Shown: positions 15,805 through 23,590 of the stretch, in pieces
How positions within the stretch are numbered: position 1 is the first letter of the stretch
How the letters are laid out: each line of letters starts with the position of its first letter
Source: Bacteroidales bacterium
GTDB lineage: Bacteria; Bacteroidota; Bacteroidia; Bacteroidales; UBA932
DNA length: 38,925 nucleotides
Reading direction: 5' to 3'
Assembly: GCA_017454905.1 (NCBI GenBank)
Contig: JAFTCB010000041.1
Location: 1-38,925, forward strand
Position numbers and translations under genes: made by a program
The notes under the pieces: model-generated
What the model saw: only the letters and a program-made list of their open reading frames with translations
What the model was told of the DNA's origin: nothing
Database searches by the model: none

Positions 15805-17997
15805 ATGGACGTACGTAAAACCAACGGCTCTTTTGAAGAGTTCGACAAAGCCAAACTTGCCCGTGGTATCCACGAGGCATACAAGACAGCCGGAGAATAC
15901 TGCGATGATGCGATCGTTGTCTCGATCATCAACAACCTCTATGTGTACGAAGGCATCACGAGCGCCGAAATCCGCCGCCAGGTGGAGGAGTCCCTGATGT
16001 CCGTCAACAAGCGGGTCGCCCTCGCCTACATCGAGAAATTCGATGCGGACCTGGACCTCCGCAAGAAGCGCGACTTCATCAAGGACTACATCAAGGCTTC
16101 CAATGCCGCGACCGGCTCCAAGTTCGACGCCAACGCCAACGTCACGCGCAAGAATATCGTGACCCTCGGCAACGAGCTCTACAAGGAGAACAACATCAAG
16201 CAGAACCGCTATATCATGCAGGACAAGATCAAGGCCCTGTACGGCCGCTCCCTGGCGGACCAGTACATCAAGGACCTCGAGTCCCACATCCTCTACAAGC
16301 ACGACGAGAGCGGTACGCCGGGCTTCCCTTACTGCGTCGCCATCACGATGTACCCCTTCCTGGTGAGCGGCCTGAAGGAGCTGGGCGGCGTGTCCATCGC
16401 CCCGACCGACCTCAAGTCCTTCTGCGGCGAGTTCATCAACCTGGTCTATTCCGTTTCCTCCCAGTTCATGGGCGCCGTGGCTACACCGGAATTCCTGATG
16501 TACTTCGACTATTTCGTCCGCAAGGACTATGGTGACGACTACCTCGAGCACCTCAATGACGTCGTGGAGTACAATATCAAGCAGCGTACGCTGGTCAAGG
16601 TGATCGACAACTACTTCCAGCAGGTGGTCCACTCGATGAACATGCCTGCCGGCAACCGCGGCTACCAGACCGTGTTCTGGAACATCGGCTACTTCGACAA
16701 GCCGTATTTCGAGGGCGTGTTCGGAGACTTCCGCTTCCCGGACGGCACCGCTCCGAAGTGGGAGACCCTCAGCTGGCTCCAGAAACACTTCATGAACTGG
16801 TTCAACGAGGAGCGCAACCACTACATCCTGACCTTCCCGGTCGAGACGATGGCCCTGCTGACCGACGGCGGCGACGACTATGCCGACAAGGAATACGCCG
16901 ACTTCACGGCCGAGATGTGGGCCAAGGGACACAGCTTCTTCTGCTACATCTCCAACAGCCCGGACTCCCTGTCCAGCTGCTGCCGCCTGCGCAATGAGAT
17001 CCAGAAGGAGGATGACGGCCACAACCACACCACGCACCAGTACTCGATGGGTACGGCTTCCGTGGCCACCGGTTCCAAGTCCGTGATGACGATCAACCTC
17101 AACCGGCTGATCCAGGATTCCGTGCGCCGTTATTTCCTGGAGCGCCGCGGGGTCAACCTCGAGGCCGGCAAGCCGCTCAACCCGGCTTCCCACTTCTACG
17201 ACAAGGAAGACCTCTACAACAACTACATCGACAAGGACATCCGCGAGATGACCGAGCGGGTGCACAAATACCAGATCGCCTTCAACGAGATCATCAAGGA
17301 CTTCCTCAAGGCGGACATGCTGGATGTGTACCAGGCCGGCTTCATCGCCATGAAGAAGCAGGACCTCACCGTCGGTGTCAACGGTCTGACCGAAGCTGCC
17401 GAGTTCCTCGGCCTCAAGGTCTCCCCGAATCCGGAATACGGCGAGTTCGTGAACACGATCCTCGAGACCATCAACATCGCCAACCGCAAGGACCGTACTC
17501 CGGATGCGATGTTCAACACGGAGTTCGTCCCGGCCGAGAACCTGGCTGCCAAGAACTACAAGTGGGACAAGAAGGACGGCTATTTCGTCTCTTCCAAGCA
17601 CAACCTCTACAGCTCCTACTTCTACAATCCCGAGGACACGGAGGTGACGATGATCGACAAGTTCAAGCTCCATGGCGAGGACTTCGTCAAATACCTCGAC
17701 GGCGGTTCCGCCCTGCACATGAACATCGCGGAGCACCTCACCAAGGAGCAGTACCGCAACCTGCTCAACACGGCCGCCCACTATGGTACCAACTACTTCA
17801 CCTTCAACTGCCGCAACACGGTCTGCAACGATTGCGGATACATCAGCAAGGACACGCTGACGGAATGCCCCAAGTGCGGCAGCAAGAACCTCGACTACCT
17901 GACCCGGGTGATCGGCTACCTCAAGCGGGTGTCTTCCTTCGCGGAGCCGCGCCAGGTCGAGGCGGAGAAGCGCTTCTACGCTCCGAAGAATGGTTAA
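15805..17997 (+). CDS. nrdD: Anaerobic (class III) ribonucleoside-triphosphate reductase
   Basis: The 730-residue enzyme makes deoxyribonucleotides without oxygen using a glycyl radical. An ATP-cone regulatory domain occupies about residues 3-90 (VRKTNGSFEEFDKAKLARGI). The catalytic barrel follows, and the C-terminus has a four-Cys zinc site (Cys674, Cys677, Cys688, Cys691) and the radical glycine, Gly704, in RVIGYL. I chose the ATG at 15805 (MDVRKTNG) rather than an in-frame start at 15742, which falls in the promoter and hairpin. It overlaps nrdG by 8 nt, which suggests translational coupling. Its presence agrees with a strictly anaerobic host. Confidence 0.97.
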   Translation: MDVRKTNGSFEEFDKAKLARGIHEAYKTAGEYCDDAIVVSIINNLYVYEGITSAEIRRQVEESLMSVNKRVALAYIEKFDADLDLRKKRDFIKDYIKASNAATGSKFDANANVTRKNIVTLGNELYKENNIKQNRYIMQDKIKALYGRSLADQYIKDLESHILYKHDESGTPGFPYCVAITMYPFLVSGLKELGGVSIAPTDLKSFCGEFINLVYSVSSQFMGAVATPEFLMYFDYFVRKDYGDDYLEHLNDVVEYNIKQRTLVKVIDNYFQQVVHSMNMPAGNRGYQTVFWNIGYFDKPYFEGVFGDFRFPDGTAPKWETLSWLQKHFMNWFNEERNHYILTFPVETMALLTDGGDDYADKEYADFTAEMWAKGHSFFCYISNSPDSLSSCCRLRNEIQKEDDGHNHTTHQYSMGTASVATGSKSVMTINLNRLIQDSVRRYFLERRGVNLEAGKPLNPASHFYDKEDLYNNYIDKDIREMTERVHKYQIAFNEIIKDFLKADMLDVYQAGFIAMKKQDLTVGVNGLTEAAEFLGLKVSPNPEYGEFVNTILETINIANRKDRTPDAMFNTEFVPAENLAAKNYKWDKKDGYFVSSKHNLYSSYFYNPEDTEVTMIDKFKLHGEDFVKYLDGGSALHMNIAEHLTKEQYRNLLNTAAHYGTNYFTFNCRNTVCNDCGYISKDTLTECPKCGSKNLDYLTRVIGYLKRVSSFAEPRQVEAEKRFYAPKNG

Positions 17998-18460
17998 GTA
18001 CGTCCCGGAGCTCACGGACATCGTCCTCGAGGAGATTCCGGACAAGGTGACCCTGGCAGTTGAGATATCCAACTGCCGGGGTTCTTGTGTCGGATGCCAT
18101 TCTCCTTTCCTCAAGAATGACATCGGCTCCGAACTGACCCCGGAAGTGGTGGACAAGCTGATCGCCGACAATTTCGGCGTCAACTGCTTCCTGCTGCTGG
18201 GCGAGGGCCGGGACAAAGAGGCGTTGCTCCGGATCGCGGAGCACCTGCGTGCGGTGCATCCCGGGATCGAACGTGCCGTCTATTCGGGCAGGACGGAAGT
18301 GGAGCCTGAGATCTACGCGGCCTTCGACTACGTCAAGGTCGGTCCCTATATCGCGGAGCTCGGTCCGCTCAACGAGCCGACCACCAACCAGCGGCTCTAC
18401 CACCACGGGGAGGACATCACTTCCCGCTTCTGGCACAAAGGTCTGGAGAAAAACCATTAA
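17990..18460 (+). CDS. nrdG: Anaerobic ribonucleotide reductase activating protein (radical SAM)
   Basis: This small radical-SAM protein (156 residues) places the glycyl radical on NrdD using S-adenosylmethionine and a 4Fe-4S cluster. The cluster ligands are Cys29, Cys33 and Cys36 in the motif CRGSCVGC (CxxxCxxC). The usual start has a few more residues before the iron-sulfur motif in some families, but this short form is typical of Bacteroidota. The gene starts inside the last codons of nrdD, in another frame. Confidence 0.94.
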   Translation: MVKYVPELTDIVLEEIPDKVTLAVEISNCRGSCVGCHSPFLKNDIGSELTPEVVDKLIADNFGVNCFLLLGEGRDKEALLRIAEHLRAVHPGIERAVYSGRTEVEPEIYAAFDYVKVGPYIAELGPLNEPTTNQRLYHHGEDITSRFWHKGLEKNH

Positions 18461-18481
18461 TCAACTACCACCCATATTATT

Positions 18482-20566
18482 ATGATGAGACGTTCCCCCC
18501 TCTTCCTGTCCATCCTCCTCGCACTCGTATCGTGCAGCGGAAAGATCGACCGTGCGGCGCTGGTCGCACGCAACAATCCCCACATCACGGCACTCGATCC
18601 GCTGGCCTCCCTGTCCGTCGGCAACGGCCGTTTCGCCTTCACGGCAGACGTGACCGGCCTGCAGACTTTCGAGGAGCGTTATGCCAAGGGCGTCCCCCTC
18701 GGCACCCAGTCCCAGTGGGGCTGGCATTCTTTCGCCAATCCCGACGGCCTGCGTTTCGAGGAAACGCTCCTGCCGTATGATTTCGGCCGTGGGCACGAAG
18801 AGCTCTATGCCTGCCAGATCCGGGAGGGCCGCGGTCAGGACGCGTCCAACTGGTACCGCATCAACCCGCACCGCCTGCACCTGGGCGTGATCGGCTTCGA
18901 CGGTATCTCCGAGGACTCCCTCAGCGGGATCGACCAGACGCTGGACATGTGGGACGGGGTGATCCGTTCCACCTTCCTCTCCGGGGACAAACGCTACGAG
19001 GTCCGCACCTCCTGCGATCCGGACAAGGACCTGGTGGCCGTGACGGTGTTCTCCGAGGAGCCTGCAGCCATCCGTTTCCGGATGCCTTACCCCACGGGCG
19101 GCCATTCCGATGACGCCTGCGACTGGACGAAAGACGAGCTGCACAGCACGGAGATCGTGGAGCAGGGGGAAGGCGTGGCCATCCTGCGCCATACCCTGGA
19201 TGACACGGTATACTATGTCAAAGTCAGCTTCGACAACGGGCGGCTGGAGATGGTCGCTCCCAATGAAGCCCGCCTGACGGCGGAGAAGGAAGAACTCAGC
19301 TTCTCGGCGCTCTTCAGCGAAAAACGTCCGGACCTGACGCCCGAGTCGGCCGACGCTTCCCGCGCAGCCTCGTCTGCCTGGTGGCAGAAGTATTGGATGG
19401 AAGGCGGCGTGGTGGACTTCAGCCATTGCAAGGACACCCGCGCTGCGGAACTGGAGCGCCGCGTGGTCCTGAGCCAGTACCTGATGGCCGTCAACTGTGC
19501 CGGCGATGTGCCGCCCCAGGAGACGGGCCTTACCTACAATTCCTGGTATGGCAAATTCCACATGGAGATGATCTGGTGGCACCAGGCGCATTTCCCGCTC
19601 TGGGGACATGAAGACCTGATCGCCCGTACGCTGCCCTGGTATGCGACCGTGGAGCCGGTGGCCCGCAGCATTGCGGAGCGCCAGGGCTTCAAGGGCGTCC
19701 GCTGGATGAAGATGACGGATCCTTCCGGCCTGGAGGCTCCGTCCAACACGGGTTCCTTCCTGATCTGGCAGCAGCCGCATCTGATCTACCTGGCCGAACT
19801 GCTCTATCGGGCCAACCCTTCCCAGGAGGTCGTTGACCGGTATTTCGACCTGATCCAGGAGACTGCCGAATTCATGGCGGATTTCGTCAGCTATGACGCC
19901 GGAAACGACCGTTATATACTCAAGGGTTGTATTGCTGCCCAGGAGACGCTCAAGGCCTCCAAGACGGTCAATCCGCCGTTCGAGCTGTCCTATTGGGACT
20001 TCGGCCTGCGTACGGCCCAGCTCTGGCGGGAGCGCAAAGGCCTGTCGCGTGAGGCGAAGTGGGACGAGATCCTCGCGAAACTCTCCCGTCTCGCTTCCAA
20101 GGACGGGCTCTACCTGGCCGCAGAGAGCGAGCCGGACACCTATGAGGATATCCGGATGTATTCCGACCACATGGCTGTCCTGGCCGCGATGGGCGTGCTC
20201 CCGCAGACTTCCCAGATGGAGCCGGAACTGATGAAGAACACTTCGGACTGGGTGATGGAAAACTGGAACTGGGATGAGACCTGGGGCTGGGACTTTCCGA
20301 CCACCTGCATGAATGCCGTCCGCCTGGGCGAGCCGGAGCGGGCGCTGGACGCCATCCTGATGGACCAGCGGACCAACACCTACCTGCCCAACGGTCACAA
20401 CTACCAGGACAGCCGCCTGCGTATCTACCTTCCGGGCAACGGCGGTCTGCTCACGGCCGTTGCACTGATGTGTGCCGGTTATGACGGCTGTACGGAAAAG
20501 AATCCCGGATTCCCGAAGGACGGGAACTGGGATGTCCGCTGGGAAGGATTGAAGAAGATGCCGTAA
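18482..20566 (+). CDS. Lipoprotein (alpha/alpha)6-barrel glycosidase-like protein
   Basis: The 694-residue protein starts with a lipoprotein signal (LALVSC, lipid-anchored Cys) so it should face the periplasm or cell surface. An N-terminal beta-sandwich (about 25-290, with SLSVGNGRFAFTADVTG) is followed by a helical barrel (about 300-680), the arrangement of GH65/GH95-type enzymes. Barrel signatures include the segment WYGKFHMEMIWWHQAHFPLWG, DPSGLEAPSNTGSFLIWQQP and ETWGWDFPTTCMNAVRLG. I cannot assign a named family or substrate with confidence. It lies 21 bp after nrdG with no terminator or -7 box between, so it may ride on the nrdDG transcript, an odd pairing. Two adjacent ATG codons (18482, 18485) could start it. 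Confidence 0.75.
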   Translation: MMRRSPLFLSILLALVSCSGKIDRAALVARNNPHITALDPLASLSVGNGRFAFTADVTGLQTFEERYAKGVPLGTQSQWGWHSFANPDGLRFEETLLPYDFGRGHEELYACQIREGRGQDASNWYRINPHRLHLGVIGFDGISEDSLSGIDQTLDMWDGVIRSTFLSGDKRYEVRTSCDPDKDLVAVTVFSEEPAAIRFRMPYPTGGHSDDACDWTKDELHSTEIVEQGEGVAILRHTLDDTVYYVKVSFDNGRLEMVAPNEARLTAEKEELSFSALFSEKRPDLTPESADASRAASSAWWQKYWMEGGVVDFSHCKDTRAAELERRVVLSQYLMAVNCAGDVPPQETGLTYNSWYGKFHMEMIWWHQAHFPLWGHEDLIARTLPWYATVEPVARSIAERQGFKGVRWMKMTDPSGLEAPSNTGSFLIWQQPHLIYLAELLYRANPSQEVVDRYFDLIQETAEFMADFVSYDAGNDRYILKGCIAAQETLKASKTVNPPFELSYWDFGLRTAQLWRERKGLSREAKWDEILAKLSRLASKDGLYLAAESEPDTYEDIRMYSDHMAVLAAMGVLPQTSQMEPELMKNTSDWVMENWNWDETWGWDFPTTCMNAVRLGEPERALDAILMDQRTNTYLPNGHNYQDSRLRIYLPGNGGLLTAVALMCAGYDGCTEKNPGFPKDGNWDVRWEGLKKMP

Positions 20567-20580
20567 ACGGCATCTTCTTC
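20551..20580. terminator. Hairpin overlapping the stop codon of the glycosidase gene
   Basis: A perfect 13-bp stem, or 14 if the loop is squeezed (20551-20563/64 with 20567/68-20580), has the TAA stop codon in its loop. No U-run follows, so it is a weak intrinsic terminator at best; it may shield the 3' end from exonucleases. It is symmetrical and could serve both directions. Confidence 0.6.
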
Positions 20581-20668
20581 GGCCTCGACATACCGGGGGG
20601 CGTTCCCCCCGGACCCCCTGCGTCGCTTTGCTCCGAAGGACGGCATCCGCTTCGGCCCTTCGGTATGT
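20567..20668. repeat. Structured extragenic repeat with flanking direct repeats
   Basis: Two 18-nt imperfect direct repeats (20567-20584 and 20640-20657, 16 of 18 identical) flank a very GC-rich hairpin, CCGGGGGG-CGTT-CCCCCCGG (20593-20612). An outer stem pairs ACATACCG (20588-20595) with CGGTATGT (20661-20668). The C/G runs and nested palindromes resemble REP-like or MITE-like elements dispersed in bacterial genomes. Only this one copy lies in the window. Confidence 0.6.
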
Positions 20669-20670
20669 AG

Positions 20671-21174
20671 TTATTGCTCTTCGTCGGGTTCCGACCGGAG
20701 TGCCTGTTCGCGCCAGGGCGCGAAGAAATGCTCAATCATGTTGTAGGCGGAAATGGCGGAATCTTTGACGTGGCTTCCATACCAGCGCGCATCAACCTTC
20801 TCGCCGGAGTCATATTCCTGATAAATGCGGTAGGCATAGCCTCCGGTGATCGGCTCATCCAGCCTGTACCCGCTGAGCTTGTAGACCTTCTTCGCCTCGA
20901 GCAGGGTCCGGAGCGAGTCCACGACCTCAGGCCCGACAGGGTACTCGGCGTGGATTTCCGGATCGTTGAAACGGTTGCCGATTCTCAGGGCCACCACGAC
21001 CTTGGGTGTATTGCCGGGGTCGGCGATCAGTTCACAATAGTCCTTGCCGAGTCCGGCAGAACCGCTCCTCGCGTAGCTGCAGTAGGTGAGTTTCCCTTTG
21101 GGGGCTTTGGCAGAACAAGCTGCTCCTAAAAAAGCGAATGCCATAATGAACAGGAGTTTGAAAATCGGTTTCAT
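20671..21174 (-). CDS. Small lipoprotein, function unknown
   Basis: The 167-residue product has a signal peptide ending in a lipobox (FLGAAC). The mature part contains an even mix of predicted strands and helices, for example GKDYCELIADPGNTPKVVVALRIG and EVVDSLRTLLEAKKVYKLSGY. The Cys at about 47 and the lipobox Cys are the only clear cysteines besides one near residue 32. I do not recognise a family. A -7 box lies just upstream and the rhaBAT terminator separates it from the rhamnose operon, so it is a separate unit. Confidence 0.6.
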   Translation of the reverse strand: MKPIFKLLFIMAFAFLGAACSAKAPKGKLTYCSYARSGSAGLGKDYCELIADPGNTPKVVVALRIGNRFNDPEIHAEYPVGPEVVDSLRTLLEAKKVYKLSGYRLDEPITGGYAYRIYQEYDSGEKVDARWYGSHVKDSAISAYNMIEHFFAPWREQALRSEPDEEQ

Positions 21175-21190
21175 GGGTGTGGCTTTTCTG

Positions 21191-21198
21191 CAAAAATA
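21191..21198 (-). promoter_or_regulatory. -7 box of the small lipoprotein gene
   Basis: On the minus strand TATTTTTG matches TAnnTTTG and lies 16 nt before the ATG at 21174. No good -33 element is visible. Confidence 0.45.
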
Positions 21199-21228
21199 AC
21201 AATTAAATCGGAAATAGCGTGTTCAGGC

Positions 21229-21263
21229 AAAAAAACGGGCTGCCCACGACGGGCAGCCCGTTT
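21229..21263 (-). terminator. Intrinsic terminator of the rhaBAT operon
   Basis: A perfect 13-bp stem (21263-21251 with 21245-21233) with a 5-nt loop is GC-rich (GGGCTGCCC core) and runs on the minus strand into seven T (21235-21229). It begins 17 bp after the rhaT stop codon. This is the clearest intrinsic terminator in the window. Confidence 0.93.
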
Positions 21264-21280
21264 CAATGCGGACAAGCGGC

Positions 21281-22309
21281 TCAGCCGATCAACTGCGGCA
21301 GGAAGATGCTGAAGATCAGCACGGCCAGGCCGCAGAGCAGCACGGCGATGGTTTTCTTCGAGCAACCCTTCCACTCCTTGAGGATAATTCCCCAGACATT
21401 GGAGAAGATGACGTTGAGCGACATCAGGATACACCAGCTGAAGGTGAGCAGGACCGGGAAGTCCGTGAGGAATCCCTTGCCGAGGCTCAGGCCGAAGAAC
21501 TGGCTGTACCACAGCAGGCCGGCGAGGCAGCAGAAAAGCAGGTTGTTGCCCCACAGGGAGCCTTGCTTATAGTCGCCAAAGGTCTTGTTCTTGCTGTTCT
21601 GGAAGAGGCAGTAGCAGGCATTGGTCAGGAACCCGCCGAAGGTCACGAGCATCGTGGCAGGGAGGGTTTCGAAAATCGGCTTGGTGCCTGCGAGGTGCAG
21701 GTGGGAGCCAAAACCGAGGCCGATGTTGAAGCAGGCGCTCATGAAGCCGCAGAGCACGGCGATGATGATGCCCTTGCCGAAGTTGAAGTCCTTGACGGCT
21801 TTCTTCTTCTCCTCTTCCGGCAGCGCCGCGGCCTTCATGGCGCCGGCGATGCCGATGATGGCGATACCGATGATGGTCACGACAACGCCGATCCAGATGG
21901 CGGCCGTCAGGTCACCGGTCTTGCCGGTGAAGACAGGACCCAGGATGGCGCCCAGTCCGGAACACAGCCCGAGTGCGATGCTCTGGCCGAGTGCCACGCC
22001 GAGATAGCGCATCGACAGGCCGAAAGTCAAGCCGCCGACACCCCACAGGGCGCCGAACAGGATGGTGAGCCATGTCGCTTTGGGGTCGGCGTTCATCATC
22101 CCCATCAGGTCCCCGAAACTGCCGCCTGTCCCGGAGACGGACAGCAAGGCGCCCAGGAACGGGAAGATGAGCCAGGCAAAGACGCCCTGGACGAGCCAGT
22201 AGCTCTCCCAGCTCCACTGCTTGATCTTGTTGATCGGGACGTAGCAGCTTGACTGGCAGAACGACCCGATCGCGATGATCAGCAGACCCAGGAAAATCGA
22301 CGAGCCCAT
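21281..22309 (-). CDS. rhaT: L-rhamnose:H+ symporter
   Basis: The 342-residue inner-membrane protein has about 10 hydrophobic helices and matches RhaT, including the N-terminal SFCQSSCYVPINKIKQWSWESYW segment (given here as parts) and GALWGVGGLTFGLSMRYLG. It imports rhamnose with protons. It is the last gene of rhaB-rhaA-rhaT, starting 3 bp after rhaA, and is followed by a strong terminator. Confidence 0.93.
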   Translation of the reverse strand: MGSSIFLGLLIIAIGSFCQSSCYVPINKIKQWSWESYWLVQGVFAWLIFPFLGALLSVSGTGGSFGDLMGMMNADPKATWLTILFGALWGVGGLTFGLSMRYLGVALGQSIALGLCSGLGAILGPVFTGKTGDLTAAIWIGVVVTIIGIAIIGIAGAMKAAALPEEEKKKAVKDFNFGKGIIIAVLCGFMSACFNIGLGFGSHLHLAGTKPIFETLPATMLVTFGGFLTNACYCLFQNSKNKTFGDYKQGSLWGNNLLFCCLAGLLWYSQFFGLSLGKGFLTDFPVLLTFSWCILMSLNVIFSNVWGIILKEWKGCSKKTIAVLLCGLAVLIFSIFLPQLIG

Positions 22310-22312
22310 GGA

Positions 22313-23566
22313 TTAGCAGCGCTTGGAGGTGACGTCCTTCTCGTACTGCTCGATGCAGCCGATGAACTCTTCGCCCACGGGGACGTTGTTCTTGTAGTTG
22401 AAGTAATCGAACACGGCGCCGAACGGCAGGGTCTTGGCCTCCTCGAGGAGGGCGAGACGCTGGAAGCCCTTGCCGGCATCCTCGTATTCACGCAGCTTGG
22501 CGAGCGGCTCGAGCAGGGCGCTCAGGACGCACTTCTGCGTGGCGCGGGTACCGATGACATAGGCACCGATGCGGTTGATGGCGGCGTCGAAGTAGTCCAG
22601 ACCGATGTGGCTGCGGTCGAGGGCGTCGGCGCGGACGATCTCCTTGAACAGGTCGAGCGTCTGGTCGTTCATGATGGTCACGTGGTCGGAGTCCCAGCGG
22701 ATCGGACGGGAAACGTGAAGCATCAGCTCCGGCACGAACAGGAGCAGGGAAGCGACCATGTCGGACACATTCTCGGTCATCTCGTAGTGGCCGGTGTCGA
22801 GGGTGTACATGAGCTTGCGGGTGGCGCAGTAGCCGGCGACGAAGTCATGGCTGCCCACGGTGTAGCTCTCCAGACCGATGCCGAAGAGCTTGGCCTCGAG
22901 GCAGGTCTTCATCCCCGGGAGGTCCTCCTTGAGGATCTCGTCGAGGGACTCGGCGAAGATCTCGCGGTAGCGCTTGCGCTCCACGGTCTGGTCCTTGCTG
23001 CCGTCATGGACCCAGATGTTCATGATACAGGGGTCGCCCTGGGCCTTGCCCATCGCGTCGGCGATGCGGCGGCAGCGCTTGGTGTGCTCGATCCAGAACT
23101 CGCGGATGGCGGGATCGGGGTTGGCGAGGGAGAGGTCGCCGCTCTTCGGGTGGCCGAAGGACGTGGAGTTGAAGTCGAGCTTCATGTTGTTCTCCTTGGC
23201 CCACTGGATCCAGCTCTCGAAGTGCTTGATTTCCACCTGGTCACGGTCGACGAACTTGCCGCCGAAGTCTCCGTAGATCTCATGGAGGTTGAGGCGGTGG
23301 TTGCCGGCGAGGAGGCTCTTGGCGAAGAGCACGTCCTTGCGGACCTCATCGATGTTGCGGGCGCGTCCCGGGTAGTTGCCGGTGGTCTGGATACCGCCGG
23401 AGAGGCCGTCCTTGCTCTCGAAACCGATCACGTCGTCGGTCTGCCAGCAATGCAGGGAGATAGGGGTCTTCTCGAGGGTGGCGATGGCTTTGTCGGTGTC
23501 GACGCCGATGGCGGCATAACGCTCCTTGGCGATTTCGTAAGCCTGGAGGATTTTCTGTTCGTTCAT
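22313..23566 (-). CDS. rhaA: L-rhamnose isomerase
   Basis: The 417-residue cytoplasmic enzyme turns L-rhamnose into L-rhamnulose, using Mn2+. Family hallmarks are TPISLHCWQTDDVIGFE, TGNYPGRARNIDEVR, DFNSTSFGHPKSGDLSLANP, YTLDTGHYEMTENVSD and RPIRWDSDHVTIMND; the His of DTGHYE and the acidic residues of WDSDH are likely metal ligands. The length agrees with RhaA. It lies between rhaB (24 bp upstream) and rhaT (3 bp downstream). Confidence 0.96.
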   Translation of the reverse strand: MNEQKILQAYEIAKERYAAIGVDTDKAIATLEKTPISLHCWQTDDVIGFESKDGLSGGIQTTGNYPGRARNIDEVRKDVLFAKSLLAGNHRLNLHEIYGDFGGKFVDRDQVEIKHFESWIQWAKENNMKLDFNSTSFGHPKSGDLSLANPDPAIREFWIEHTKRCRRIADAMGKAQGDPCIMNIWVHDGSKDQTVERKRYREIFAESLDEILKEDLPGMKTCLEAKLFGIGLESYTVGSHDFVAGYCATRKLMYTLDTGHYEMTENVSDMVASLLLFVPELMLHVSRPIRWDSDHVTIMNDQTLDLFKEIVRADALDRSHIGLDYFDAAINRIGAYVIGTRATQKCVLSALLEPLAKLREYEDAGKGFQRLALLEEAKTLPFGAVFDYFNYKNNVPVGEEFIGCIEQYEKDVTSKRC

Positions 23567-23590
23567 TGTGTGAAATTGGTTTTTGTGTTG

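Noticed and set aside
15745-18216. Open frame of over 800 codons antisense to nrdD-nrdG
   Set aside because: Valine-, histidine- and leucine-rich shadow of a well-conserved gene pair; the nrdD frame has all catalytic motifs.
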